Shown in pieces: positions 1 to 7,180 of a stretch of 36,120 bases of DNA. This stretch comes from an uncultured Sphingomonadaceae bacterium (GTDB taxonomy: Bacteria > Pseudomonadota > Alphaproteobacteria > Sphingomonadales > Sphingomonadaceae). A model generated the notes under the pieces. The model saw nothing but the letters and a program-made list of their open reading frames with translations. It searched no databases and was not told the DNA's origin. The stretch is taken from the NCBI GenBank assembly GCA_947501325.1, contig CANMVC010000009.1, positions 1 to 36,120 on the forward strand. Direction: 5' to 3'. The position numbers and the translations under genes were made by a program. Within the stretch, counting starts at the first letter, position 1, and each line of letters begins with the position of its first letter.

Positions 1-57
1 TTTATGCCAGGCGAAGACATGCCCGCATCGGGGGCGCAGGCACTTCCGCTTCAGGGT

Positions 58-76
58 GTGTGACCCCGTGTGACCC
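58..76. repeat. Nine-base direct repeat at ten-base spacing upstream of pdxH
   Basis: GTGTGACCC occurs at 58-66 and again at 68-76, so the copies lie one helical turn apart. That spacing suits a dimeric or tandem regulator site, for pdxH or for a divergent gene beyond the window edge. The first 196 bases contain no gene I can support. Confidence 0.3.
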
Positions 77-196
77 TATATGAACCGCGCGCATCGCTCG
101 ACCCCGTCAGGCCCATGATGGAACGGTCATAACGAACGGGCAAATATCAGAACACAAGTCTTTCACGCGCGTCATCAGCCTGATAGAGCGAGCATC

Positions 197-787
197 ATGA
201 CCCATGATCCTTTCCCCCTGTTCGACAGCTGGTTCGCGGAAGCCCGCGAGACCGAGCTTAATGATAGCAACGCGATGACCATCGCAACCGCCGATGCGAG
301 CGGTCAGCCCTCTGCGCGCATGGTATTGTTAAAAGGCCATGATCGCGACGGCTTTGTGTTCTACACCAATCAGGAAAGCCGCAAGGCCGCCGATATCGCC
401 GCCAATCCGCAGGCTGCGATATTATTCCACTGGAAAAGCCTGCGCCGGCAGATCCGCATAGAAGGGCCGCTCTCGACCGTTTCCGACGAGACGGCGGACG
501 CCTATTTTGCGACGCGCAGCCGGGATTCGCAGCTGGGTGCCTGGGCGTCCGATCAATCGCGGCCGCTGGACAAGCGCGCGACGTTTGAAGCGCGCTATGA
601 CGAGATGAAAGCGCATTTTGAACGCAAGGATGTTACGCGTCCGCCGCATTGGTCGGGCTATCGATTGACGCCGCAGCGCTTTGAATTCTGGCAGGACCGC
701 GAACACAGGCTGCACGAACGCCGCGTTTTTGTGCGGGGCGGTGCCGGTAATGGTAATGATTGGACGGAAGGAATGCTCTACCCATGA
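197..787 (+). CDS. pdxH: Pyridoxamine 5'-phosphate oxidase
   Basis: This 196-residue cytosolic flavoprotein oxidises pyridoxine 5'-phosphate or pyridoxamine 5'-phosphate to pyridoxal 5'-phosphate using FMN and oxygen, the last step of vitamin B6 synthesis and salvage. The sequence shows the family pattern from end to end: an N-terminal helix region, the FMN-binding stretch SARMVLLKGHDRDGFVFYTN (about residues 39-58) followed by SRKAADIAANP, then QIRIEGPL, and the C-terminal signature RLHERRVF...W....LYP that closes the substrate site. The length is close to normal for the family, slightly short. The ATG at 197 is preferred because the protein aligns from its first residues; the upstream ribosome site is weak. 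The stop overlaps the next start by ATGA, so the two genes are probably one transcript. The identification is firm. Confidence 0.96.
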   Translation: MTHDPFPLFDSWFAEARETELNDSNAMTIATADASGQPSARMVLLKGHDRDGFVFYTNQESRKAADIAANPQAAILFHWKSLRRQIRIEGPLSTVSDETADAYFATRSRDSQLGAWASDQSRPLDKRATFEARYDEMKAHFERKDVTRPPHWSGYRLTPQRFEFWQDREHRLHERRVFVRGGAGNGNDWTEGMLYP

Positions 788-1590
788 CGCAGGAAAATGG
801 AATCTTACCCTATTATCATGTCGATGCCTTTGCTGAGCGGCCCTTTACCGGCAATCAGGCCGCGGTGATGCCGCTGGAAAGCTGGCTTGATGATGCGGTG
901 CTGCAGGCGATTGGCGAAGAGAATAATTTTGCCGAAACCGCCTTTTATCTGCCCGACGCCACAGGCGAGGCGGATTATGAGCTACGCTGGTTCACGCCGA
1001 CGATAGAAATTGCGCTATGCGGCCACGCGACTTTGGCGAGCGGGCATATCATCCTGTCGCAGCAGCCGGAGCGGGAGAAGGTGACTTTTCGCACCCGCAA
1101 GGCCGGCGTGCTGACCATGGTTCGGGATGGCGATGGCTATGCGCTGGAGCTGCCCGCCTATCCGCCGTCTCCCAAAGAGCGGCCCGATATTGTCGAGATG
1201 ATCGGCGGGTCGCCGGTCGAGACGCAATTTCATGAAGGGCGCTATAATGTGATCCGCTATGCAACCGCGGACGAGGTGCTGGCGCTCAAGCCGGATTTGA
1301 AGGCTTTGGGGGCTTTGGGCAATGAACAGTTTATCTGCACAGCACCGGGCACCGATACCGATGCGCTGAGCCGGGTCTTTGTGCCCGGTGGCGGGGTCGA
1401 CGAGGACAGCGTGACGGGATCGGCCCATGCCGTGCTGACGCCTTATTGGGCGAAACATCTGGGCCGCGACAGGTTTACCGCTTATCAGGCCAGTGGTCGC
1501 GGCGGCTATGTCGACTGCCGGCTGGATGGCGAAAAAGCCTGGCTGGGCGGCAAATGTGTGACGGTGGTGGAGGGGTTGTTCCGGTTGTAG
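784..1590 (+). CDS. PhzF family isomerase/epimerase
   Basis: This 268-residue protein belongs to the PhzF (diaminopimelate-epimerase-like fold) family, whose members are mostly isomerases of unknown substrate; PhzF itself acts in phenazine synthesis, but no phenazine genes are nearby. Visible motifs are the N-terminal YHVDAFAERPFTGNQAAV, the NNFAETAF stretch carrying the conserved catalytic glutamate, the CGHATLAS motif, and DSVTGSAHAVLTPYWA near the end, which matches the second half-domain. I chose the ATG at 784 over in-frame upstream codons because it overlaps the pdxH stop (ATGA) and has GGAAGGA about ten bases upstream. The family assignment is strong. The substrate cannot be predicted; a housekeeping role linked to pdxH is only suggested by the coupling. 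Confidence 0.93.
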   Translation: MTQENGILPYYHVDAFAERPFTGNQAAVMPLESWLDDAVLQAIGEENNFAETAFYLPDATGEADYELRWFTPTIEIALCGHATLASGHIILSQQPEREKVTFRTRKAGVLTMVRDGDGYALELPAYPPSPKERPDIVEMIGGSPVETQFHEGRYNVIRYATADEVLALKPDLKALGALGNEQFICTAPGTDTDALSRVFVPGGGVDEDSVTGSAHAVLTPYWAKHLGRDRFTAYQASGRGGYVDCRLDGEKAWLGGKCVTVVEGLFRL

Positions 1591-1613
1591 TTTTGACCAG
1601 CGGGTTGGCCACC

Positions 1614-1679
1614 CCGCTCATGCTGAGCCTGTCGAAGCATCGTGGCAAAAAGACCCTTCGACAAGCTCAGGGTGAGCGG
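1614..1679. repeat. Inverted-repeat intergenic element, possible bidirectional terminator
   Basis: Two 24-base arms (1614-1637 and 1656-1679) are inverted copies that differ at only three positions, separated by an 18-base loop. The arms carry the words GAGCCTGTCGAAG and CTTCGACAAGCTCAG. I recall this as a dispersed intergenic repeat in sphingomonads and some other proteobacteria. It sits exactly between two convergent genes (stops at 1590 and 1689), so it could end transcription from both sides. There is no obvious T run. The structure is certain; the function is inferred. Confidence 0.7.
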
Positions 1680-1688
1680 AGAAGGGGG

Positions 1689-2834
1689 CTATTGAACCGG
1701 GAACATCGCCATGATCCGGCCCATCTGATCGCTCATCGGGCCCAGCACGTCATCCTGTGTCTTGCCGAGCCGGACGACCGTCAGCTTCTGTTCCGGCGAG
1801 ACGATGATCTGCTGCCCCAGATGGCCCAGCGCCGCGAACACCGTGTCGGGCGCCATGTCGGGGAAGAGCACTTGGTTACGGCCTTCGGGTCGCCGCTTGT
1901 TGAGCCAGATATGACCGCCATAAGCGGGATCATTGGCAGAGGAGCTACGCATGAACTTGACCCAGCTGACCGGCAGATGCTGCGCCCCCCTGCGCGCGCC
2001 GTTGTTGCGGAGGAACTCTCCGAATGTCGCATAGTCGCGGGCGGTGGACTGAATGATGCTGCCACCGAGGAAGGTGCCATTGGCATCGAACTCGAAATAG
2101 GTGCTCTCCATGCCCAGCGGTTCGAGCAGACGGCCGCGAATGAAGCGCATGGCGGTGTCGCGGCGCACCTTCGGGTCGGTGCTGTTGGTCAGGGTGCGGG
2201 TGATGATGTCGGCCAGGATCATGCTGGTGGCGGTGCTATATTCGAACTTTGCGCCGGGCTCTGCTTCCATCGGCCGGGCTTCGGCATAGCCGGCCATATC
2301 ACCGGCGCCCGAAAGGAACAGCATCTGCTGGGTATCGGCTTCGTAAAGGGTTTTGCCGCCTTCCTCGCCGACCTCGGTATGGTCGAGGCCAGAGGACATG
2401 TGCAGCAGTTGCCGCAGGGTGATATCGCCGCGCGGGTCGCCGGGCCGCTGCCAGTCGGGGACGGGGGCAGGGTCGTCGAGCACCAGCCGGCCATCCGCGA
2501 CGAGAAAGCCGATCAGCGCGCCGGTAAAGGATTTCGCCATCGACCAGCTGATGAAGCGGGTGTCCTCGTCATAGCCTTCGCCATAGCGTTCGGCGATGAT
2601 CTCTCCGCGATGCATGATCAGCAGGGCGCGGGTCTCGGCCATGGCGGGGTCGTCGAACAGGGGCGAGATGGCGGCATCCAGCCGGGCTTTCGGAATCGGG
2701 CTGGCGTCGGATATATAGGCCAGCTCTTCGGCGGTCTTGGGCGGCGGTGCTGCCGGTTCATCACTGGCAGCGCAGCCAGCAAGGGCGAAAGCGAGAAAGG
2801 ACAGGGCAGTGATTTTGATCTTGTGCATGGACAT
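1689..2834 (-). CDS. Beta-lactamase-family serine hydrolase, lipoprotein
   Basis: This protein of about 381 residues has the beta-lactamase/class C fold of serine esterases and DD-peptidase relatives. It begins with a lipoprotein signal peptide ending in the lipobox LAGC, so the mature protein should be lipid-anchored in the periplasm. The catalytic SxxK tetrad appears as SMAK (in FISWSMAKSFTGALIGFLV), followed by LRQLLHMSSGLD, a YST triad that fits the second catalytic motif, and a GHLG stretch near the C-terminus in place of KTG. This set is typical of EstB-like esterases rather than resistance beta-lactamases. An in-frame TTG lies at 2846, but ATG codons at 2834 and 2828 give a normal signal peptide. 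It is divergent from the next gene with about 23 bases between them. The substrate is unknown. Confidence 0.88.
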   Translation of the reverse strand: MSMHKIKITALSFLAFALAGCAASDEPAAPPPKTAEELAYISDASPIPKARLDAAISPLFDDPAMAETRALLIMHRGEIIAERYGEGYDEDTRFISWSMAKSFTGALIGFLVADGRLVLDDPAPVPDWQRPGDPRGDITLRQLLHMSSGLDHTEVGEEGGKTLYEADTQQMLFLSGAGDMAGYAEARPMEAEPGAKFEYSTATSMILADIITRTLTNSTDPKVRRDTAMRFIRGRLLEPLGMESTYFEFDANGTFLGGSIIQSTARDYATFGEFLRNNGARRGAQHLPVSWVKFMRSSSANDPAYGGHIWLNKRRPEGRNQVLFPDMAPDTVFAALGHLGQQIIVSPEQKLTVVRLGKTQDDVLGPMSDQMGRIMAMFPVQ

Positions 2835-2857
2835 CCGTTGCACCAATAAGACCAGCT

Positions 2858-3232
2858 ATGGCAACCGTAAATGATAATCCCGAAACCGCTTCCAAGACAC
2901 AAAGCCGTAAAGGCCGCATCGCGCTATATATATTGGCCCTGTTCGTGCTGATATTGGCGGCTGTCTTTGCGTATAATTACAGCTTCATCAAAGGGCAGCT
3001 CGGCATCGGTACCGCCTATGGAGCGCGTGTTGCCTGTTCCTGCCACTATGTTGGTGGCCGCGATCTGGCCGACTGCGAGAAGGATTTTGAGCCGGGCATG
3101 GAAGTCATCGGTTTGTCGATGGATGACGAAAAGCGCCGGGTAACCGCTTCGGTACCGCTGCTCGCGTCCGCTACGGCCGAGTTTCGCGAAGGCTGGGGCT
3201 GCGTGATGCTGACGGAGGCCGAAGCCGACTAA
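2858..3232 (+). CDS. Hypothetical single-pass membrane protein with four cysteines
   Basis: This 124-residue protein has a short charged N-terminus, one hydrophobic helix (about residues 22-41, IALYILALFVLILAAVFAY) and a soluble domain of about 80 residues that should face the periplasm. The domain contains ACSC, a further cysteine in LADCEKDF and one in GWGCVML, so two disulfides are possible. I do not recognise the family. It diverges from the serine hydrolase lipoprotein with a shared promoter space of only about 23 bases, which hints that the two are co-regulated or act together in the envelope. Its stop lies four bases from the convergent mnmA stop. The coding call is supported by compact gene packing and the membrane-protein organisation. 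Confidence 0.8.
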   Translation: MATVNDNPETASKTQSRKGRIALYILALFVLILAAVFAYNYSFIKGQLGIGTAYGARVACSCHYVGGRDLADCEKDFEPGMEVIGLSMDDEKRRVTASVPLLASATAEFREGWGCVMLTEAEAD

Positions 3233-3236
3233 GCGA

Positions 3237-4370
3237 TCATGCCGTCGCTGCTGCCAGCCATTGCTGGGAAACGGCTCCGGTTTTTTCGATCCATCCGCCG
3301 CCTAGCACCCGATCCTTATGATAGAAGACCGCAGCCTGACCGGGGGACACGCCATATTCCGGATTGTGGAATTGCAGCTTGTCGCCTTCAAGCCGGGCAT
3401 GAGTCGGTTTGGCCATGGAGCGGACCTTCACCTGCATCGGGCCTTCAAAATCGCCGCCAATCCAGTTGATGTCGCGCAGCGTTGCCGATGCAACAGCGAG
3501 CGCCTGTCTAGGTCCGACAAAGACACGTTTGGTCTCCGGTTCCAGGCGGATCACATAAAGGGGTTCGGCCTGCCCGCCAATTTCAAGACCTTTACGCTGG
3601 CCCACAGTATAATGGATCAGGCCCTTGTGTCGGCCCATGACGGTGCCGTCGATATGAACAATCTCGCCATCATCATCGGCATCGGGACGAAGCTTGCGGA
3701 CAACTTTGGCATAGTCTCCATCGGGCACGAAGCAGATATCCTGACTATCCGGTTTGAAGGCGACGGCGAGGCCCATGTCCTTGGCGATCTCGCGAACGTC
3801 ATCCTTCGGCATGTCGCCCAGCGGAAAGCGCAGATAGTCGAGCTGGTCCTGTGTCGTTGCAAACAGGAAGTAACTCTGGTCCCGGGCAGGATCCATGGCG
3901 CGATGCAATTCAGAGCCATTGTCGCCCATGACACGGCGAACATAGTGGCCCGTTGCCAGACAGTCCGCACCCAGTTCGCGGGAGAGGTTTAAGAGGTCTG
4001 TGAACTTCACCCCCATATTGCACTGGACACAGGGGATCGGTGTTCGCCCGGCCATATATTCATCGGCGAACACATCCATGACCGATTCCTGAAAGCGGCT
4101 GGCATGATCAAAAACATAGTGGGCGATGCCCAGCTTCTCGGCCACGGCCCGCGCATCTCGGATATCCTGACCGGCACAGCAGCTGCCGGCGCGGCCAACA
4201 GCTTCGCCATGATCATAGAGCTGCAAGGTAATGCCAATCGTCTCTGCACCGGTTCGCGCAGCCAATGCCGCGACGACGCTGGAGTCGACGCCGCCGGACA
4301 TCGCAACGACGATGCGCTTGCCGGTCAGATCGTCCCCGAGCTGAAATTCACTATTGATTCGGTCAGTCAT
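3237..4370 (-). CDS. mnmA: tRNA-specific 2-thiouridylase MnmA
   Basis: This 377-residue cytosolic enzyme puts sulfur on U34 of the wobble position of tRNAs for Lys, Glu and Gln, using ATP and sulfur relayed from a cysteine desulfurase. The N-terminal PP-loop is clear ([18 protein letters not shown], about residues 21-38). The first catalytic cysteine lies in [14 protein letters not shown], followed by [10 protein letters not shown] and [13 protein letters not shown], with the second cysteine in [12 protein letters not shown]. The C-terminal beta-barrel domain ends with SPGQAAVFY, as in the family. The length is typical. The start at 4370 leaves about 20 residues before the PP-loop, which is acceptable for alphaproteobacteria; the ribosome site is weak. 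The identification is firm. Confidence 0.96.
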   Translation of the reverse strand: MTDRINSEFQLGDDLTGKRIVVAMSGGVDSSVVAALAARTGAETIGITLQLYDHGEAVGRAGSCCAGQDIRDARAVAEKLGIAHYVFDHASRFQESVMDVFADEYMAGRTPIPCVQCNMGVKFTDLLNLSRELGADCLATGHYVRRVMGDNGSELHRAMDPARDQSYFLFATTQDQLDYLRFPLGDMPKDDVREIAKDMGLAVAFKPDSQDICFVPDGDYAKVVRKLRPDADDDGEIVHIDGTVMGRHKGLIHYTVGQRKGLEIGGQAEPLYVIRLEPETKRVFVGPRQALAVASATLRDINWIGGDFEGPMQVKVRSMAKPTHARLEGDKLQFHNPEYGVSPGQAAVFYHKDRVLGGGWIEKTGAVSQQWLAAATA

Positions 4371-4569
4371 AATGTCACGTCCCTTAACGATGAACCGCGT
4401 GAAGCGCCAGTTTTGTTGAAAAACGAAGCCAAAACACTGGGTCTCACCCTGCTATGGTTCATATTGGGACGAAAAGACGAATTGGAAGGAAGGTTTGCTT
4501 AACCAGTCCTAAGACCGTGTGAACATCGCCTTTACGGATGTTTATATCTTCGTTGCTAGAAGCCTCTTC

Positions 4570-4899
4570 ATGGAAATGAACTTCCCTCACAAGAGTCTGA
4601 CACAGACCAGTGCCGATACGGATGCACCAGCAGGCAGCGCGCATGACGCGCTGATTGCGCATGCGATCGCGCGTCAGACTCTTTCCCCTTCGGCGCGTGC
4701 ATATATTGCACGGCGGAACGGTTCTGCTGCAAAGCCGAGCTATCCCAGCCGAGGGCCGGTGGGAGATCGGATCAAGTTTTTCGCCGGGGAGCTTCCAGAA
4801 CGAAGCCTGCTTGTGAAGAGCGCATGCATTTTTGAAAAAGGCCATTTCCGGCCCGATCTCTTGCGTGATGATATATCGGGTAAAGCGGGGCCAGAGTAA
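4570..4899 (+). CDS. Possible small hypothetical protein
   Basis: This open frame of about 109 codons fills much of the 642-base gap between mnmA and sciP (4371-5012). The predicted protein starts MEMNFPHKSLTQTSADTDAP, has an alanine- and arginine-containing middle (HAIARQTLSPSARAYIARRN) and a charged C-terminus. I do not recognise a family. No strong ribosome-binding site precedes the ATGs at 4570 or 4576, and an in-frame GTG at 4519 is an alternative start. Codon use in the middle looks coding, but third positions are only weakly biased. It may be a lineage-specific gene, a decayed gene or chance. The rest of the gap shows no other gene; it should contain the mnmA promoter (minus strand) and the sciP promoter. 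Confidence 0.35.
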   Translation: MEMNFPHKSLTQTSADTDAPAGSAHDALIAHAIARQTLSPSARAYIARRNGSAAKPSYPSRGPVGDRIKFFAGELPERSLLVKSACIFEKGHFRPDLLRDDISGKAGPE

Positions 4900-5012
4900 T
4901 GGTGAACGCGTTCTTTACCTTGGTGATTTAGTAGTTTGAAAAACTCTATGTCTAAAGATGTAACAAGATTGGACGTAGATATTAATGCCGGAAGGCTAAT
5001 TTTGAGGGTAGT

Positions 5013-5312
5013 ATGATCGAGAACCAAACCATCAAGCCAGCACAAGTCGTAGGCCCATTGGGTGAGCCGCTAACTGTCGCTGATTTGCCAGCTCCGGGCA
5101 CGACCCGATGGGTTGTGCGGCGCAAGGCGGAAGTCGTTGCTGCGGTAAATGGTGGATTATTGACCGTCGATGAGGTTTGTGATCGCTATAGTTTGTCGCT
5201 AGAAGAATTCGCATCGTGGCAGCGCGCCGTTGATCGTTCCGGTATGCCTGGTCTGCGCGTTACGCGGATCCAGCATTACCGTGATCTATATGAGCGTCAG
5301 CAGAAATATTAG
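5013..5312 (+). CDS. sciP: SciP-type CtrA inhibitor, DUF1153 family
   Basis: This 99-residue protein matches the DUF1153/SciP family over almost its whole length: the stretch TTRWVVRRKAEVVAAVNGGL, then the helix-turn-helix VDEVCDRYSLSLEEFASWQR, and the tail GLRVTRIQHYRD. In Caulobacter SciP binds CtrA and blocks its recruitment of RNA polymerase, limiting CtrA-dependent transcription to a cell-cycle window; a similar role in this organism is inferred. The ATG has GAGGG about five bases upstream. The gene stands alone and is followed by a strong rho-independent terminator. It is a good marker of an alphaproteobacterial host. Confidence 0.92.
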   Translation: MIENQTIKPAQVVGPLGEPLTVADLPAPGTTRWVVRRKAEVVAAVNGGLLTVDEVCDRYSLSLEEFASWQRAVDRSGMPGLRVTRIQHYRDLYERQQKY

Positions 5313-5337
5313 GACTGGAAAAATCCACGCAAAAATG

Positions 5338-5374
5338 AAAAGGCCTCGAGGACGATTTCTCGGGGCCTTTTTTA
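5338..5374 (+). terminator. Rho-independent terminator after sciP
   Basis: The stem AGGCCTCGAG pairs with CTCGGGGCCT (one wobble) around a short loop and is followed by a run of six T residues. An A-rich stretch lies on the 5' side, so it may also work from the opposite strand. It lies about 25 bases past the sciP stop and separates sciP from the GlsB/YeaQ gene. Confidence 0.88.
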
Positions 5375-5388
5375 TCCTCTAGCTTCTG

Positions 5389-5413
5389 GCAACCTTTTGT
5401 ATAGAATTACGTT
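5389..5413 (+). promoter_or_regulatory. Putative EcfG (general stress sigma) promoter
   Basis: GCAAC at 5389-5393 and CGTT at 5410-5413 are separated by exactly 16 bases. The alphaproteobacterial EcfG consensus is GGAAC-N16/17-CGTT, so this is one mismatch from consensus. It lies about 44 bases before the start of a GlsB/YeaQ stress membrane gene, a class of gene commonly in the EcfG regulon. The motif is seen; its use is inferred. Confidence 0.5.
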
Positions 5414-5456
5414 TATCGGGAAGGGAAAACCATCCCGCAATAACCAGGAGGAAGAC

Positions 5457-5720
5457 ATGGGTATCATTATAGCATTAATCGTAGGCGGTATTGCCGGTTG
5501 GTTGGCCAGCATGGTCATGGGTCGTGACGCGTCTATGGGAATATTCTGGAACATCGTAGTCGGTATTATCGGGTCGGTAATCGGCAATTTCGTGGGTCAA
5601 TATTTCGGATTCGGCGGCAGCATTCAAAGCTTTTCAATCATGGGATTGATTACGGCATTTGTTGGCGCGGTCGTTTTGTTGCTAATCCTCAATCTGATCC
5701 AGCGTGGACGTGTTCGCTAG
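5457..5720 (+). CDS. GlsB/YeaQ/YmgE family stress membrane protein
   Basis: This 87-residue protein consists almost entirely of three glycine-rich hydrophobic segments (MGIIIALIVGGIAGWLASMV, IFWNIVVGIIGSVIGNFVG, and a C-terminal ITAFVGAVVLLLILNLI helix), the pattern of the GlsB/YeaQ/YmgE (transglycosylase-associated) family of small inner-membrane proteins induced by stress. The biochemical role is not known. The ATG at 5457 is chosen because AGGAGGAAG stands directly upstream; in-frame codons further upstream overlap the promoter region and would add a hydrophilic tail foreign to the family. It is monocistronic, bounded by terminators on both sides, and has a likely EcfG promoter. Confidence 0.92.
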   Translation: MGIIIALIVGGIAGWLASMVMGRDASMGIFWNIVVGIIGSVIGNFVGQYFGFGGSIQSFSIMGLITAFVGAVVLLLILNLIQRGRVR

Positions 5721-5750
5721 TACGACAAATCAAAATAATTGTTGTAAATT

Positions 5751-5780
5751 AAAGGGCTGCCCCGACCGGGGCGGCCTTTC
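5751..5780 (+). terminator. Rho-independent terminator after the GlsB/YeaQ gene
   Basis: The stem GGCTGCCCC pairs with GGGGCGGCC (one wobble) across a four-base loop, flanked by AAA and TTT so that the arms extend further. The T run is short (three T, C, T), so it is a somewhat weak but well-formed terminator 31 bases past the stop. Confidence 0.78.
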
Positions 5781-5854
5781 TCGTTAGAATATGTTGCGGA
5801 AATAGCACTTTCGCTACGTCTATGAGGTCAACGGCCAATGGGTGATTGTTCGGG

Positions 5855-5882
5855 CTTGTGGTAGCTGGTTTATTGATATAAT
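5855..5882 (+). promoter_or_regulatory. Possible promoter for the RND efflux operon
   Basis: A perfect TATAAT lies at 5877-5882, with CTTGTG 16 bases upstream at 5855-5860 as a poor -35 box. It sits 100 bases before the adaptor gene, in an AT-rich stretch. No clear operator palindrome and no divergent regulator gene are seen. Confidence 0.35.
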
Positions 5883-5981
5883 ACACCAAATATAAGATTT
5901 GCTGTTTTCCCTGATTTCTAGTGATTCTTTTGTATATTGCAGCGCAAAAACAAGATAAAGACTGGCTGACGAGTATTGATT

Positions 5982-7172
5982 ATGAACTATGAATCGAAAA
6001 TTTCGGGCGAAGACCTTGACGGTGCGACGATAGATGACCGTGAGGATCAAGCACGCAACAAAAAGCGTGTTGTGATTGTAGCAGCGGTCGCGGCGGCAAT
6101 TATACTTGCCTATGTGGCTTATCAAATTTTGTCGGGCGGCGGGGACACTGCTGCTGCAGGGGCTGAAGATAGCCAGGCTCCGGCAGTGACCGTTGTGGTT
6201 CCTGGGCGGCAAGATGTTGTTCGGACGATCAACGCGACGGGTACTTTGGCGGCGCGCCGTGAAATTCCCGTTGGCGTTGTTGGTGATGGCGGCCGTGTAA
6301 CGCAGGTCTATGTTGATGCCGGTGATTGGGTAAAGGCTGGTCAGGTCATGGCGAGCATTGATCGCTCGGTCCAGAATCAGCAAGTTGCACGTTTAGAAGC
6401 ATCGGTGGCGTCGGCTAGAGCCGACCTCAATTTGGCGCAAGCCAATCTTGATCGTGCGGCGAAGCTGGTTGAGCGCGGGTTTATTTCCAAGGCCGACATT
6501 GACCGGCTGACCGCGACGCGAGACTCAAGTAGAGCCCAGCTTAGGGTTACTCAGGCACAGCTTGGGGAGACACGTGCCCGCAACAATTTCTTGAATATTG
6601 TTGCGCCAAAAGGTGGTCTGGTATTGGAGCGCAATGTTGAGGTTGGTCAAACGGTTAGTGCGGGCAGTGGTGTTTTGTTCCGTCTGGCACAAAATGGTGA
6701 AATGGAATTGCAAGCGCAGTTGAGCGAGAGTGATCTGGCCAATATCTCTGTTGGAGTGAGTACCGAAGTTATACCTGTCGGAACGAGCAAGGTATTGACC
6801 GGGCAAATCTGGCAGATTTCGCCAATGATAGATACCGATTCACGCCAAGGCATTGCAAAGGTTGCGCTAAGTTACGACCAAGCGCTTCGTCCGGGCGGCT
6901 TTGCGAGCACTCGCATAACAAGCGGAACTTCGCGCGCCGCTGTTCTGCCTGAATCTGCCGTGCAAAATGACAGCAAGGGCAGCTTCGTCTACATTGTAGA
7001 CAAAGATAATAAGGTCGTTCGCAGAGATGTTGAAATTGGTTCGGTTTCTGCGGCTGGTTTGTCTATCGCGTCAGGTTTAAATGGGACCGAAAGGGTCGTC
7101 TTGAGGGCGGCGGGTTTCTTGAATCCTGGTCAAACGGTTAAACCCGTGATCGAAAAAGATAAGGCTGCGTAA
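5982..7172 (+). CDS. RND efflux periplasmic adaptor (membrane fusion protein)
   Basis: This 396-residue protein is the adaptor that links an inner-membrane RND pump to an outer-membrane channel. It has a cytoplasmic N-terminus, an anchoring helix (about residues 25-45, VVIVAAVAAAIILAYVAYQI), a split lipoyl/barrel-sandwich domain (GDGGRVTQVYVDAGDWVKAG and, after the hairpin, IVAPKGGLVLERNVEVGQTV), a coiled-coil hairpin between them (QQVARLEASVASARADLNLA onward) and a C-terminal beta-barrel/membrane-proximal part ending GQTVKPVIEKDKAA. ATG 5982 is preferred over the in-frame TTG at 5976. The permease gene follows after eight bases. No outer-membrane channel gene is present, so a TolC-type protein from elsewhere is probably used. 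Substrates cannot be predicted. Confidence 0.92.
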   Translation: MNYESKISGEDLDGATIDDREDQARNKKRVVIVAAVAAAIILAYVAYQILSGGGDTAAAGAEDSQAPAVTVVVPGRQDVVRTINATGTLAARREIPVGVVGDGGRVTQVYVDAGDWVKAGQVMASIDRSVQNQQVARLEASVASARADLNLAQANLDRAAKLVERGFISKADIDRLTATRDSSRAQLRVTQAQLGETRARNNFLNIVAPKGGLVLERNVEVGQTVSAGSGVLFRLAQNGEMELQAQLSESDLANISVGVSTEVIPVGTSKVLTGQIWQISPMIDTDSRQGIAKVALSYDQALRPGGFASTRITSGTSRAAVLPESAVQNDSKGSFVYIVDKDNKVVRRDVEIGSVSAAGLSIASGLNGTERVVLRAAGFLNPGQTVKPVIEKDKAA

Positions 7173-7180
7173 GAACAGAT

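Noticed and set aside
1446-2849. Long plus-strand frame (467 codons) across the serine hydrolase region
   Set aside because: It is antisense to a well-supported lipoprotein hydrolase with SxxK motif and lipobox; its translation is low-complexity and matches nothing.
4496-4510. CtrA box (TTAA-N7-TTAA) before the sciP region
   Set aside because: TTAACCAGTCCTAAG has only one good half-site and lies about 500 bases from sciP.
5820-6383. 187-codon minus-strand frame over the efflux promoter and adaptor start
   Set aside because: It overlaps the adaptor's anchor and lipoyl regions on the other strand, has no ribosome site and no recognisable content.
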